Below are positions 44,155-53,213 of a stretch of DNA of 64,000 nt, in pieces. The notes under the pieces are model-generated. The model was given only the letters and a program-made list of their open reading frames with translations, was not told the origin of the DNA and searched no databases. The stretch covers positions 40,733 to 104,732 of the forward strand of contig UQTJ01000007.1 in the NCBI GenBank assembly GCA_900544075.1, in the 5' to 3' direction. Source of the DNA: an uncultured Bacteroides sp. GTDB taxonomy: Bacteria; Bacteroidota; Bacteroidia; Bacteroidales; Bacteroidaceae. The stretch's first letter is position 1; each line of letters opens with the position of its first letter. The translations under genes were made by a program, and so were the position numbers.

Positions 44155-45336
44155 ATGAAACAGAAACTTATAGAAAATGAAGGTATTCCCGGTCATCTGC
44201 TGTTGCTTCTGGCAGTAATATCGGGATTGGCTGTTGCTAATTTGTATTACAATCAGCCGTTGTTGAACGACATATGTCGTGATTTGAGAGTAAGTGAATT
44301 TACGGCTAATCTGATACCAATGGTAACTCAGATAGGTTATGCGCTCGGATTGCTGTTTATTATTCCGTTAGGCGATTTATATAGCAGACGGAGGATTATT
44401 GTTGTGAATTTCTCATTATTGTCAGTTTCTATGTTGTCAATAGCCCTGTCGAAGAATGTAGGATTTGTTCTTGCTTCATCTTTAATCACTGGAATATGTT
44501 CTGTGATGCCGCAGATTTTTATACCGATAGCATCGCAGTTCTCAAAACCGGAGGATAAGTCAAAAAATGTAGGAGTATTGGTCAGTGGTTTGCTGACAGG
44601 TATTTTGGGGTCACGAGTAATTAGCGGTATAGTTGGCGAGTATTGGGGCTGGCGGACGATGTACTATTTGGCAGCACTGATAATGTTGGTATGTATATTT
44701 ATCGTTTTGAGGATAATTCCTGATATGGCTGTCAATTATAAGGGTACTTACAAAGAACTTATGCAATCCTTGTTTTCGATATTCAGGCAGCGCAAGGATA
44801 TACGTCTTTCCTCTTTAAGAGCCGGACTGTGTTTCGGAAGTTTCCTTTCTTTATGGGCCTGTCTTGCATTCAAGTTGAGCGGAGAACCGTTTTATGCGGG
44901 AAATAACATTATTGGTATGTTGGGACTGTGTGGTGTGGCAGGAGCATTGACAGCTTCGTTGGTGGGGCGTTATGTGCGTATTCTTGGTGTGAAACGACTT
45001 AACTATATCGGGTGTCTGATTATAATCGTTTCATGGAGTATAATGTATGTTTTCCAGAATACATATGCCGGATTTATAGTTGGAATAATGCTTATAGATA
45101 TAGGTATGCAATGTATTCAGCTGAGTAACCAGACTTATGTACTGACTTCTCTTCCTAATGCCTCAAACAGGGTAAATACGATTTTTATGACGACTTACTT
45201 TGTTGGAGGTGCATTGGGAACATTTCTTGCCGGAACATTCTGGCATATTATGCAATGGGACGGAGTTGTGATAGTAGGTTTATCTCTGACTGTTATTTCC
45301 CTGTTGATTACGCGATTTGCAAAAGTATTACAATAA
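44155..45336 (+). CDS. Major facilitator superfamily transporter, DHA1-like
   Basis: 393-residue inner-membrane transporter with twelve hydrophobic segments. The loop between helices 2 and 3 carries a typical MFS motif A relative (IPLGDLYSRRRIIVVN), and helix 5 includes a motif C-like GLLTGILGSRVISGIVG. It resembles small drug or metabolite exporters of the AraJ/YnfM kind (NLYYNQPLLNDICRDL at the N-terminus is characteristic of YfmO/YgaY-type members). It is divergent from the esterase gene and ends at a strong terminator. The substrate is unknown. Confidence 0.85.
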   Translation: MKQKLIENEGIPGHLLLLLAVISGLAVANLYYNQPLLNDICRDLRVSEFTANLIPMVTQIGYALGLLFIIPLGDLYSRRRIIVVNFSLLSVSMLSIALSKNVGFVLASSLITGICSVMPQIFIPIASQFSKPEDKSKNVGVLVSGLLTGILGSRVISGIVGEYWGWRTMYYLAALIMLVCIFIVLRIIPDMAVNYKGTYKELMQSLFSIFRQRKDIRLSSLRAGLCFGSFLSLWACLAFKLSGEPFYAGNNIIGMLGLCGVAGALTASLVGRYVRILGVKRLNYIGCLIIIVSWSIMYVFQNTYAGFIVGIMLIDIGMQCIQLSNQTYVLTSLPNASNRVNTIFMTTYFVGGALGTFLAGTFWHIMQWDGVVIVGLSLTVISLLITRFAKVLQ

Positions 45337-45365
45337 AAAAGCTGCTTTAAAAGCAGCTTTTTTTA
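45335..45365. terminator. Bidirectional terminator between the MFS gene and galK
   Basis: Inverted repeat AAAAAAGCTGCTTT (45335-45348) and AAAGCAGCTTTTTT (45350-45363), overlapping the MFS stop codon region and lying 21 bp from the galK stop. It is convergent on both sides. Confidence 0.9.
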
Positions 45366-45385
45366 TTGTATGTATGTTGTACTAT

Positions 45386-46540
45386 TTAGCAGATTCTGCG
45401 TGAACCGTCGCCGATTACTACATCGTAAACTTTAGGGCTACGTCCGAATTTTTCTTTGAAGCGTTCTTTTGCTGTAGTGATAAATGTTTCGTACAATTCA
45501 TTCTTAACAAGGTTGATTGTACATCCACCGAAACCACCACCCATAACACGTGAGCCGGTTACACCGCAGTCGAATGCAATGTCATTCAGGAAGTCGAGTT
45601 CTTCGCAGCTTACTTCGTACAGTTTGCTCATACCGTGGTGTGTTTCATACATCTTCTGTCCTACAGTTTCGTAATCACCTTTTTCCAAAGCATCGCAAAC
45701 GTCAAGCACACGCTGTATTTCTTCTATAACGTATTCAGCACGCATGTAGTCTTCTTCAGAAACTTCTCCTTTAACTGCATTAAGCATATCCATTGTACAG
45801 TCGCGAAGGAATTCTACTTCAGGATGAGTCTTCTTGATTGCAGCAACTACATTTTCGCAGCTCTGGCGACGTTTGTTGTATGCAGAAGAAGCAAGTTCGT
45901 GTTTAACGACTGAGTCAACAAGAACAAGTCTGTAACCTTCCGGTTTGAATGGGAAATACTGATATTCCAAAGAACGGCAATCCAAACGAATCAAGCTGCC
46001 TTCTTTACCGAATACTGATGCAAACTGGTCCATGATACCGCAATTTACACCGCAGTAGTTGTGTTCAGTAGCCTGACCAACTTTAGCCAATTCGAATTTA
46101 TCTATTTTGTTTTCACCAAACAAGTCGTTCAATGCGAATGCGTAAGTTGATTCCAAAGCAGCTGATGAAGACATACCTGCACCGAGAGGTACATCGCCTG
46201 CAAATGCAGTGTTGAAACCTTTAACGTTTACTCCGCGTTTAATCATTTCACGGCATACTCCGAAAATATATCTTGCCCAGCTTGCTGATGGAGCATCTTC
46301 TTCGTTAAGACCGAATTCTACATAATCTTTCAAGTCGATTGAGTATGCACAAACCTTGTCAGTACCGTTAGGCTTGATTTCAGCCATCATGCCTTTGTCA
46401 ACTGCTCCAGGGAATACAAATCCGCCATTATAATCTGTGTGTTCACCTATAAGGTTGATACGTCCCGGTGAAGCATATATATATCCGGTTGTACCGTCGA
46501 AATGTTTTACGAAACGACTTCTTACAAATTCTATGTCCAT
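45386..46540 (-). CDS. galK: Galactokinase
   Basis: 384-residue GHMP-family kinase, phosphorylating alpha-D-galactose at C1 for the Leloir pathway. It has the galactokinase signature GRINLIGEHTDYNGGFVFP near the N-terminus, the ATP-binding loop PLGAGMSSSAALE and the third GHMP motif SRVMGGGFGGCTINLV. The length is normal. Last gene of the minus-strand galM-gluP-galK group, 79 bp after the transporter with a hairpin between. Confidence 0.97.
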   Translation of the reverse strand: MDIEFVRSRFVKHFDGTTGYIYASPGRINLIGEHTDYNGGFVFPGAVDKGMMAEIKPNGTDKVCAYSIDLKDYVEFGLNEEDAPSASWARYIFGVCREMIKRGVNVKGFNTAFAGDVPLGAGMSSSAALESTYAFALNDLFGENKIDKFELAKVGQATEHNYCGVNCGIMDQFASVFGKEGSLIRLDCRSLEYQYFPFKPEGYRLVLVDSVVKHELASSAYNKRRQSCENVVAAIKKTHPEVEFLRDCTMDMLNAVKGEVSEEDYMRAEYVIEEIQRVLDVCDALEKGDYETVGQKMYETHHGMSKLYEVSCEELDFLNDIAFDCGVTGSRVMGGGFGGCTINLVKNELYETFITTAKERFKEKFGRSPKVYDVVIGDGSRRIC

Positions 46541-46571
46541 GATTGTAAATTATTAAAAGGTTAATATAATA

Positions 46572-46611
46572 AAATATCATGACAGTGCTAAAGATGTACT
46601 GTCATGATATT
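46572..46611 (-). terminator. Hairpin between gluP and galK
   Basis: Perfect 14-bp inverted repeat AATATCATGACAGT (46573-46586) and ACTGTCATGATATT (46598-46611). On the minus strand it is followed by TTATTATATT. It probably lowers or processes readthrough from the transporter gene into galK. Confidence 0.6.
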
Positions 46612-46619
46612 CAGGTTAA

Positions 46620-47930
46620 TTATTCTACAGGAATATCTTTATTTACATTCTTGCATCCTACGAGACCGTAGAACAGAAGATAAGCGAGGGCAAGTACAAT
46701 TACCCAATAACTGTTCATGAAACCTGCAACGTCTGCTACCCAACCTTGGATAAGCGGAAGAATACCTCCACCACAAACAAGTACCATAAACAATCCTGAA
46801 GCAGCAGCAATATATTTTCCTAAACCTTCAACTGCAAGGTTAAATATACTACCCCACATTATAGAAGTACATATACCCACTATAACGAGATACATGGCAT
46901 TAACAGGAACTTTAGCCAATCCGAATGACAGGCTACCAGTTGCACTTTGTTGAAGAACCGGTAGGTCAACCATAGTTTGTGTAGAAGAGAAAATAGCGAG
47001 CAATACCAATAACAGACCAAGACCGGATGTGAATATCATCATTGCACGACTTGAAATTTTTGCTCCTAATGATGCACCGGCCAAACGACCTACAAGCATC
47101 AACAACCAATATGTACCTACTACGAAACCTGCTATTGTAGTGTTTATTCCGGCTCCACCTTTACTTGCCTCTTCAGTAAGGAATAGATTCAATGTACCAG
47201 GAACTCCGACTTCAATTCCGACATATACAAATATTGCTATAGCTCCCAATACGAAATGGCGGAAACGAAGTACTCCTTTCATCAAATGACCAATAGGTTC
47301 TGTTGCTTTTGCAGCAGTCGGTTCAGGTATGTTTACGAATAGTAATACTATGAATGCCAGTGCAAATACAGCCATAGCTGTGTACATAACAGGGAAAATC
47401 TGTGAGATTGTAGCCTTTTCAACAGAACCTGCAATAAGGATACCTACAAACATCGGTGTAATGGTTGCCATTACAGAGTTGAATGATCCACCAATCTGTA
47501 TTAACTGGTTTCCTTTGTTTCCTTCACCTCCAAGTTTGTTAAGCATAGGGTTTACTACAGTATTGAGCAGACACATTGAGAAACCTGAAATGAAAGCTCC
47601 TACCAGATAAACTGCAAATGCAGATGATGGTGATGCGTGTCCTGAAAGATATTGTACACCGACACCGATGAAACCTACAGCAACAGCTATAAGTGCAGTC
47701 TTTTTATATCCGACTTTAGTTAATAAAATTCCACTTGGAATACCCATTACTGCATAAGCAATAAAGTTACCAAGGTTACCTAACATTCCGAGTGCATTAG
47801 ATACTGAAAATTGATTCTTTAATACGATTCCCATTGGGGCGGCAAGATTGGTTACGAAAGCAATCATACCGAAAAGGAAAATCATAGTAATGATTGCAAT
47901 GAATTTGCCATTTTGTTTTTGTTGGTTCAT
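46620..47930 (-). CDS. gluP: FucP-family glucose/galactose:H+ or Na+ symporter
   Basis: 436-residue inner-membrane transporter of the fucose-galactose-glucose group of the MFS with about twelve membrane segments. Family phrases include FGMIAFVTNLAAPMGIVLKNQF at the start, MGIPSGILLTKVGYKK after helix 2 and LNTVVNPMLNKLGGEGNKGNQLIQIGGSFNSVMATITP. The last of these is typical of Brucella GluP-type glucose/galactose transporters. It is encoded between galactose mutarotase and galactokinase, so galactose is the likely cargo. Confidence 0.93.
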   Translation of the reverse strand: MNQQKQNGKFIAIITMIFLFGMIAFVTNLAAPMGIVLKNQFSVSNALGMLGNLGNFIAYAVMGIPSGILLTKVGYKKTALIAVAVGFIGVGVQYLSGHASPSSAFAVYLVGAFISGFSMCLLNTVVNPMLNKLGGEGNKGNQLIQIGGSFNSVMATITPMFVGILIAGSVEKATISQIFPVMYTAMAVFALAFIVLLFVNIPEPTAAKATEPIGHLMKGVLRFRHFVLGAIAIFVYVGIEVGVPGTLNLFLTEEASKGGAGINTTIAGFVVGTYWLLMLVGRLAGASLGAKISSRAMMIFTSGLGLLLVLLAIFSSTQTMVDLPVLQQSATGSLSFGLAKVPVNAMYLVIVGICTSIMWGSIFNLAVEGLGKYIAAASGLFMVLVCGGGILPLIQGWVADVAGFMNSYWVIVLALAYLLFYGLVGCKNVNKDIPVE

Positions 47931-47969
47931 AATTTGTTTAAGAGATAAAATGATTAATTATTAGGTTTA

Positions 47970-49064
47970 TTATTTTTCTATTCCAAATTTGTAGACTGTT
48001 ACCTGATGATATGTTTTACCCGGTACGAGTACTGCTGAAGGGAAATGTCCCTTGTTAGGTGTGTCAGGGAATCTCTGAGCTTCAAAACATATAGCACTTC
48101 TTGCAGGGAATGTCGCTCCATGATAGCCTTTGAATCCGCTGTGCCAGTTTGCTGTGTATAATTGTACACCAGGTTCTGTTGTGTAAACCTCAAGGCTTCT
48201 GCCACTGTTTGGTTCAATACATTTTGCCGCAAAAGTCAGTGTTCCCTGTTCCTCTTTATTAAGAACATAACAGTGGTCATATCCGGCTCCAAAGATTAGC
48301 TGCTGGAACTTGTCATTGATTCTGCTACCCACTATTTGCGGTGTTCTGAAATCCATAGGAGTGCCTTCTACCTTGCTTATTTCCCCTGTTGGTATAGACA
48401 CTTCATCTATAGGAGTATAGAAATCTGCATTGATTGTAAGAATATTGTTCTCTACTGATGCTGTAGGAGCCTTAACTCCTGACAGGCTGAAGAAAGCATG
48501 GTGTGTGAGATTTACCAAAGTCTTTTTGTCAGTAATGGCTGTATATGTGATTATCAGCTCATTATCGTTGGAAAGAGTATAAACTACTGTGATGTCAAGA
48601 TTGCCTGGGAATCCTTCTTCACCGTCTTTTGACAGATAATGCAGAGTTACACTCTGTTTGCTGGTCTGTTCTGCATCCCATACTCTTGCGTGGAAACCTG
48701 TAGGACCGCCGTGCAGTGAGTTAGGACCGTTGTTTATGGTAAGGTTGTATTCCTTTCCGTCGAGTTTGAATTTTCCTTTTGCAATTCTGTTGCCGTATCT
48801 TCCTATCAGTGTGCTCAAGAACGGTTCAGGACTGTTGATAACGTTTTCTATCGTGTCATGTCCCTGGATTACATTTTCAATGTTTCCGTTTTTGTCTGGA
48901 ACCATTATAGTAAGTATAGCTCCACCATAGTTTGTTACTGCAATTTCTGCATTGTTATCGTTTGACAGAATAAATAAATCAGTTTCTTTTCCGTTTATTG
49001 TTTTCTGAAAATCGGCTCTTTTCAGGCCGCTTAAATTGTTTTCATGGTAAAACGTGTTGTCCAT
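47970..49064 (-). CDS. galM: Galactose mutarotase (aldose 1-epimerase)
   Basis: 364-residue enzyme interconverting alpha and beta anomers of galactose. The GHDTIENV and GNRIAKGKF blocks, the active-site phrase NNGPNSLHGGPTGFHARVWDAE with the first catalytic His, NLTHHAFFSLSG with the second, and the C-terminal ICFEAQRFPDTPNKGHFPSAVL with the catalytic Glu are all present. There is no signal peptide, so it acts in the cytoplasm. First gene of the galactose operon, with a recognisable promoter upstream. Confidence 0.96.
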   Translation of the reverse strand: MDNTFYHENNLSGLKRADFQKTINGKETDLFILSNDNNAEIAVTNYGGAILTIMVPDKNGNIENVIQGHDTIENVINSPEPFLSTLIGRYGNRIAKGKFKLDGKEYNLTINNGPNSLHGGPTGFHARVWDAEQTSKQSVTLHYLSKDGEEGFPGNLDITVVYTLSNDNELIITYTAITDKKTLVNLTHHAFFSLSGVKAPTASVENNILTINADFYTPIDEVSIPTGEISKVEGTPMDFRTPQIVGSRINDKFQQLIFGAGYDHCYVLNKEEQGTLTFAAKCIEPNSGRSLEVYTTEPGVQLYTANWHSGFKGYHGATFPARSAICFEAQRFPDTPNKGHFPSAVLVPGKTYHQVTVYKFGIEK

Positions 49065-49108
49065 ATATTAAAAAATCTTTTTATTTACACATCGTTCAAA
49101 TTGTAGTG

Positions 49109-49140
49109 CAAATAAAAAGATTTTCTTTAAATTTCCCAAA
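49109..49140 (-). promoter_or_regulatory. Promoter of the galactose operon
   Basis: On the minus strand TTTG (plus 49137-49140) is followed after 20 nt by TTTATTTG (plus 49109-49116), close to the Bacteroides consensus TTTG-N19-21-TAnnTTTG with one mismatch. It is placed 44 bp before the galM start. Confidence 0.55.
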
Positions 49141-49199
49141 CATTTTCTCTGAAAAAGAAGCAGTATTTACCTTTTATAAACATTATGATGTTAATATGT

Positions 49200-50492
49200 T
49201 CATTTTTGAGGGTACAATACAATAAGGTCTGATACGATAAATGTACTTCCGCCTACGAATATCAAATCGTTCTCCGATGCATTCCTTTTTGCAGCTTCCA
49301 ATGCATCTTTTACGCTCGGGTAGGCTGCTCCATGCAGACCGTGGCTGTTTCCTATCTTCATAACTTCCTCTGCCGGCAATGCTCTTTTTACTGATGCCTG
49401 AGTGAAATAATATGTAGCATCCGATGGAAGCAAAGATATAACCCCATTGATATCCTTGTCATTTACCATACCTATTATAATATGCAGTTTGTCATAATGC
49501 ATGGAGGCTAACTGTTCGGCTATGTACTGCATACCTCCTATATTATGTCCCGTATCGCATATCACTTTAGGTCTTTCCTCCAGTTTCTGCCATCTTCCCA
49601 TAAGCCCTGTAGTCTCGCACACATGGGCAAATCCGGCTCTGATATTATCTTCCGTTATGTTATATCCTATTCTGATAAGTTCTTTTACTGCATTTAAGAT
49701 GGTATTTGTGTTTTTAGTCTGACACATTCCTCCAAGTTCGCCGTATAAATCTTTCATTTCGTCTGTCTGATAGAGCCAGTGTCCGTCTTCGGTTCTTTCA
49801 GCTTCGTTTATTACTTGTGAATCTTGTGCAAATGTTATTGCCGCATTACATTCGATAGCCTTTGAAAGGAACACCTCTTTGGTTTCGGAAGTATATTCTC
49901 CTACTATCACAGGTGTATTTTCTTTTATGATTCCGGCTTTCTCTTTGGCTATTGCCGACAGAGTATGGCCGAGGAATTGCGTATGGTCAAGGCTGATGTT
50001 CGTTATGATGCTCAAATCCGGATTTATAATGTTTGTGCAGTCCAATCTTCCTCCCAATCCAACTTCTATTACAGCTACATCTACTTCTTTTTCAGCAAAA
50101 TACAGAAAAGCCATAGCCGTGGTAAGCTCGAAGAAAGAAGGGTGGAGAGGTTCGAAAAAACTCTTGTGCTCATTTACGAAACGTATTACGAAATCCTCCT
50201 CTATAGGTCGGCCGTTTACTCTTATACGTTCGCTGAAGTCTACAAGGTGTGGCGATGTATAAAGTCCTGTCTTATATCCCGCATCCTGAAGGATGGCTGC
50301 TATAGTGTGCGAGCAAGACCCTTTGCCGTTTGTTCCTGCTATGTGTATGGTCTTGAATTTTTTGTGAGGGTGTCCGAAATGTTCGTCAAGTTTGTAGGTG
50401 TTGTCAAGTCCTTCTTTGTATGCATCTTTGCCAACATTCTGGAACATCGGGGCACAATTGAACAGATAGTTTATAGTATCTTTGTAACTCAT
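49200..50492 (-). CDS. folC: Folylpolyglutamate synthase/dihydrofolate synthase
   Basis: 430-residue Mur-ligase-like enzyme adding glutamate to folates. The ATP loop IAGTNGKGSCSHTIAAIL, the folate-binding YTSPHLVDFSERIRVNG, the Mg-binding region EVGLGGRLDCTNII and DHTQFLGHTLSAIAKEKAGI, and the C-terminal ICDTGHNIGGMQYI are all present. It is a normal-length bacterial FolC. It lies 120 bp downstream of marC on the same strand with a copy of the dispersed repeat between. Confidence 0.96.
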   Translation of the reverse strand: MSYKDTINYLFNCAPMFQNVGKDAYKEGLDNTYKLDEHFGHPHKKFKTIHIAGTNGKGSCSHTIAAILQDAGYKTGLYTSPHLVDFSERIRVNGRPIEEDFVIRFVNEHKSFFEPLHPSFFELTTAMAFLYFAEKEVDVAVIEVGLGGRLDCTNIINPDLSIITNISLDHTQFLGHTLSAIAKEKAGIIKENTPVIVGEYTSETKEVFLSKAIECNAAITFAQDSQVINEAERTEDGHWLYQTDEMKDLYGELGGMCQTKNTNTILNAVKELIRIGYNITEDNIRAGFAHVCETTGLMGRWQKLEERPKVICDTGHNIGGMQYIAEQLASMHYDKLHIIIGMVNDKDINGVISLLPSDATYYFTQASVKRALPAEEVMKIGNSHGLHGAAYPSVKDALEAAKRNASENDLIFVGGSTFIVSDLIVLYPQK

Positions 50493-50523
50493 TTTTCTAT
50501 GTTTGTTTTACGAAATTTATATG

Positions 50524-50613
50524 TATTGAAAAAACGCTCCAAGCATTGAAAAAAAATGCTTAGGCGTTTTACCTTAAATGACGAAGCGTTTTACTTAAAA
50601 TGACGAAGCGTTT
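50524..50613. repeat. Dispersed palindromic repeat, variant copy C
   Basis: Variant of the repeat at 7031 and 33788. A hairpin AAAACGCT...AAGCATT against AATGCTT...GGCGTTTT (50531-50547 and 50555-50570, one unpaired base) is followed by two direct copies of TGACGAAGCGTTT (50579-50591 and 50601-50613). The last one overlaps the marC stop codon at 50612. It lies between marC and folC on the minus strand. Confidence 0.7.
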
Positions 50614-51250
50614 ATTTTAAGGCTTGGAATTGCTCTATAAGCGATGTGAGATTGGCGGTGAAAAGTCTGGCTGAAATAGCCAAAAGTATTATACCGAAGA
50701 ATTTTCTTATCACATATATACCGCCTTTACCCAAGAAACGCTCGATTACATCGGTCAGTTTTAAAACTATGAATACCCAAACCATGTTTAGGACAAGTGC
50801 AAGAATAATGTTTATCGGTGCATATTCAGCTCTTAAAGACAATAGTGTGGTGAATGCTCCGGCACCTGCCAACAGTGGAAAGACCAGAGGTACGAGAGTG
50901 GCTTCCTTTATCGGACCTGTATTTTTGAAAATCTCAATGTCAAGAATCATCTCAAGCGACATCATGAATATTACGAAGGCACCGGCAACGGCAAACGATG
51001 CAATGTCTACCTGAAAAAGTCTCAGCATCATGTCGCCCGCATAGAAGAACCCCAATAGGAGTGCAAAAGCTATCAGAGTTGCTTTCATGGCATTGACCGG
51101 CCTGCCTTTCTGTTTTAGGTCAAGAATGATTGGAATAGAACCAATGATGTCTATTACGGCAAACAGTACGATGAATGCACTGAGAAATTGCTGAAAGTCA
51201 AAAGCACCGAACATAGGCGATGCAGCCAGTTGTACATATAAGCTTTTCAT
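50612..51250 (-). CDS. MarC-family inner-membrane protein
   Basis: 212-residue membrane protein of the MarC family with six hydrophobic segments. The ATG at 51250 is preferred over a GTG at 51274. The N-terminus LSAFIVLFAVIDIIGSIPIILDL is the family hallmark, and the central block FPLLAGAGAFTTLLSLRAEY and the C-terminal IRKFFGIILLAISARLFTANL follow. MarC proteins were once linked to antibiotic resistance but have no firm function. It marks the last chromosomal-looking gene before the G+C-rich island. Confidence 0.9.
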   Translation of the reverse strand: MKSLYVQLAASPMFGAFDFQQFLSAFIVLFAVIDIIGSIPIILDLKQKGRPVNAMKATLIAFALLLGFFYAGDMMLRLFQVDIASFAVAGAFVIFMMSLEMILDIEIFKNTGPIKEATLVPLVFPLLAGAGAFTTLLSLRAEYAPINIILALVLNMVWVFIVLKLTDVIERFLGKGGIYVIRKFFGIILLAISARLFTANLTSLIEQFQALK

Positions 51251-51600
51251 TTTTGTGATATTTATTGCTGTCACAAAAGTACGAATAAAAAGTGATAAAC
51301 AGAAAAATGTAGCAAAGTTATTGGCAGATAGGCGTTTTAAGATGGCTTGAAAAAATGAAAGACAGAAAAAGCAATGAAAAAGCCAAGTTAGGACATCGCA
51401 GCGTTACCAATTCGTGACCATGCTCAAAACAGGTTATGATGAGGTTGGAAGAATATAGAAAATACTAACTTCCAGTGAGTTACTAACAACTCACGCAAGA
51501 AAATGAGGCGTGAACGAGAATTGCAGTATTCCTCAATGATTTGCGTAGCGACGAAGGATTCTTCACGAACTAAATTTGAAACCAAAAAAATTTTAGAACG
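51251..51600. other. Non-coding stretch between marC and the island
   Basis: About 350 bp without a convincing gene. It contains a short frame fragment reading KLGHRSVTNS at about 51382-51412 and another reading AVFLNDLRSDEGFFTN at about 51517-51565, which may be scraps of decayed mobile-element genes. It also has small inverted repeats such as GAGTT-N6-AACTC near 51477-51494. Base composition is intermediate between the chromosome on the left and the G+C-rich cargo on the right. Confidence 0.4.
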
Positions 51601-51804
51601 ATGAAGAGTGCTTTGTCAGCAGGCGACATCAGGTCATTTGCGTCGGAGAAAGGAGATTCCGACAGCATCCTTGCCGTCCTTTTCCCGGACGGCAAGGCCA
51701 TCGGTCAGCCCTATACACGCAACCGCACGGACATCAGGATGGTTCGTGTGTTCAGCGAGGACGAAGCCTACGGCATTTACCCGAACTTCGTAAACTCGGT
51801 ATAA
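51601..51804 (+). CDS. Short G+C-rich open frame, hypothetical or remnant
   Basis: 67-codon frame, MKSALSAGDIRSFASEKGDS at the start and GIYPNFVNSV at the end, with island-like codon use. A perfect 11-bp inverted repeat lies inside it (CCTTGCCGTCC at 51669-51679 and GGACGGCAAGG at 51687-51697, 7-nt loop). No family is recognised. It may be a real small gene of a mobile element or the tail of a larger deleted gene. It is followed by 157 bp of A/T-rich sequence containing the promoter of the regulator. Confidence 0.35.
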   Translation: MKSALSAGDIRSFASEKGDSDSILAVLFPDGKAIGQPYTRNRTDIRMVRVFSEDEAYGIYPNFVNSV

Positions 51805-51932
51805 AGGAGCTTCATTTAGTAAAAGCCATAAAAATAAAGAAATAATCCATTGTTCTTTGACATACATATGAAAAATAAGGGGGTTAGATGATAAAAAGCT
51901 CTGATTAGAGGCCTAATACGAACGGATTTTTG

Positions 51933-51940
51933 TAAATTTG
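51933..51940 (+). promoter_or_regulatory. -7 box for the membrane AraC regulator
   Basis: TAAATTTG matches TAnnTTTG and lies 21 bp before the ATG at 51962. The surrounding GTAAATTTGC also fits the GTANNTTTGC core described for CTnDOT target sites, but such sites and promoters share the same sequence, so this alone is not evidence of an attachment site. Confidence 0.45.
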
Positions 51941-51961
51941 CGAAATTTTCAAAAATCCGAT

Positions 51962-53101
51962 ATGATAATACAAGGTCCTGAAATCTATTATGCGGCATCC
52001 TGCCTGATACTGGTCGTTACGTCACTGTTTTGTGCGTTGGTGCGTTATTTTCACATGTGCCGTCCGTTTGACGAGGAAGAAGCCTATTTCTATCCGGCCC
52101 GCAAGCTCATCACGATTGTCTATGCCTGTTTCGCCCTGCCTGTGGTATGGCTTTTCCGGATGGACAGCCCGGACGCATACTTCTTTATGCGTGTTTTTCT
52201 TATGCTGCTGTTGCCCGGTGCGGGCGTGTTGTCGTTCCGCCGGTTTTTCTTCAGCAAGACAAGACACCGCAGACTGATATTTGTATTGTCCGGTATCATT
52301 CCTCTTGTCATTATACTGGTCTGTTGGATATACGGCTGGATTGGTGGAGATACCCTCTACCGCCATCGTGATATGCTTCTTCTCCTTATCGGAGGATATT
52401 CCCTGCTGCTTACAGCCATGCTGTTGCATACCACAAGCTGGCTGTTGCGCCAGATTCGCCTACACATGCAGGAAGAATATTCCAACAGTGAAGATTTTCC
52501 GGTACGCTTTGCCGGTTTTGTCGTATTCATGCCGGTGCTGTATCTGGGAGCCGCATGGTGGCTGTTTATCACCGGCGACCATAATTATAACATGTGGTTC
52601 CAGCTGGTCATTTCTGTCATGCACATCGTACTTTTGATACGGATATTGCATCCGCAACGGAAAGAATACAGGGAAGTGGTGGAAGAAACGGAAGAACTCA
52701 TAGTGGAGAAAATAGAAACGGTACTGTCAGATCAGGAAAGCGGCAGCAGCCTGCTGTCTGTTGATGCCAAGGATGAACTGGAAGCGAAAATACGGGCAGC
52801 ATTGACCGAGGACAGGCTTTACCTGAATCCGAACCTGAAAATCGGCGAACTGGCAGATGCGGTAAAGAGCAACCGGAAATATGTATCCATTGTCATGAAA
52901 GAACGTTTCGGTTCCTTTTATAAGGAACTGAACCGGCTCAGGATTGAGGCCGCTGTCCGATACCGGGAAGAACACCCTTCGGCAAGCCGTGAAGAAATTG
53001 CTACACATTGCGGTTTTTCCAATGTAAGGACTTACAGCCGAAACCTGAAATCCGGGATGCAGGACAAGAACACAGAAGGACAATTTAAGGAAATTCCCTG
53101 A
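51962..53101 (+). CDS. Membrane-bound AraC-type regulator of the pilus locus
   Basis: 379-residue protein with about seven N-terminal membrane helices (roughly 9-29, 45-63, 70-88, 102-122, 134-155, 182-203, 209-228). A charged linker (EEVEETEEL-type, about 230-270) and a C-terminal AraC-like DNA-binding domain at about 285-370 (LKIGELADAVKSNRKYVSIVMKERFGSFYKELNRLRI, then ASREEIATHCGFSNVRTYSRNLK) follow. The first ATG is at 51962; a longer frame uses a TTG. It most likely senses a membrane or periplasmic cue and controls the pilus genes that follow. G+C-rich codon use matches the island. Confidence 0.88.
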   Translation: MIIQGPEIYYAASCLILVVTSLFCALVRYFHMCRPFDEEEAYFYPARKLITIVYACFALPVVWLFRMDSPDAYFFMRVFLMLLLPGAGVLSFRRFFFSKTRHRRLIFVLSGIIPLVIILVCWIYGWIGGDTLYRHRDMLLLLIGGYSLLLTAMLLHTTSWLLRQIRLHMQEEYSNSEDFPVRFAGFVVFMPVLYLGAAWWLFITGDHNYNMWFQLVISVMHIVLLIRILHPQRKEYREVVEETEELIVEKIETVLSDQESGSSLLSVDAKDELEAKIRAALTEDRLYLNPNLKIGELADAVKSNRKYVSIVMKERFGSFYKELNRLRIEAAVRYREEHPSASREEIATHCGFSNVRTYSRNLKSGMQDKNTEGQFKEIP

Positions 53102-53184
53102 ATTGTCCCTCATTATGAGCATTTTTCCTTGAATTGTCCTTCAAATTTTCTAAGATTGTCCTCTCACTTTCCGTTAAAATCCGC

Positions 53185-53192
53185 TAACTTTG
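53185..53192 (+). promoter_or_regulatory. -7 box upstream of the pilus operon leader
   Basis: TAACTTTG matches TAnnTTTG exactly, 84 bp after the regulator stop and 21 bp before the leader ATG at 53214. It lies in the loop of a small inverted repeat (CCGC at 53181-53184 and GCGG at 53196-53199), which could be an operator. It would produce a leader of about 320 nt that includes the AC microsatellite. Confidence 0.45.
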
Positions 53193-53213
53193 CAAGCGGA
53201 ATTTAATAATTGA

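Noticed and set aside
46573..46611. Hairpin between gluP and galK as a riboswitch or operator
   Set aside because: A simple perfect palindrome with an A/T-rich tail is explained well enough as a partial terminator or processing site; no aptamer-like structure is visible.
51669..51697. Perfect 11-bp inverted repeat inside the 67-codon frame as a terminator
   Set aside because: No T-run follows on either strand and it is within a plausible coding frame; more likely chance or codon-driven, noted only as an oddity of that ORF.
51932..51941. GTAAATTTGC, matching the GTANNTTTGC core of CTnDOT target sites
   Set aside because: The same sequence occurs at 36871 before an ordinary chromosomal gene and equals the Bacteroides -7 promoter box; no second copy or integrase marks it as an attachment site.
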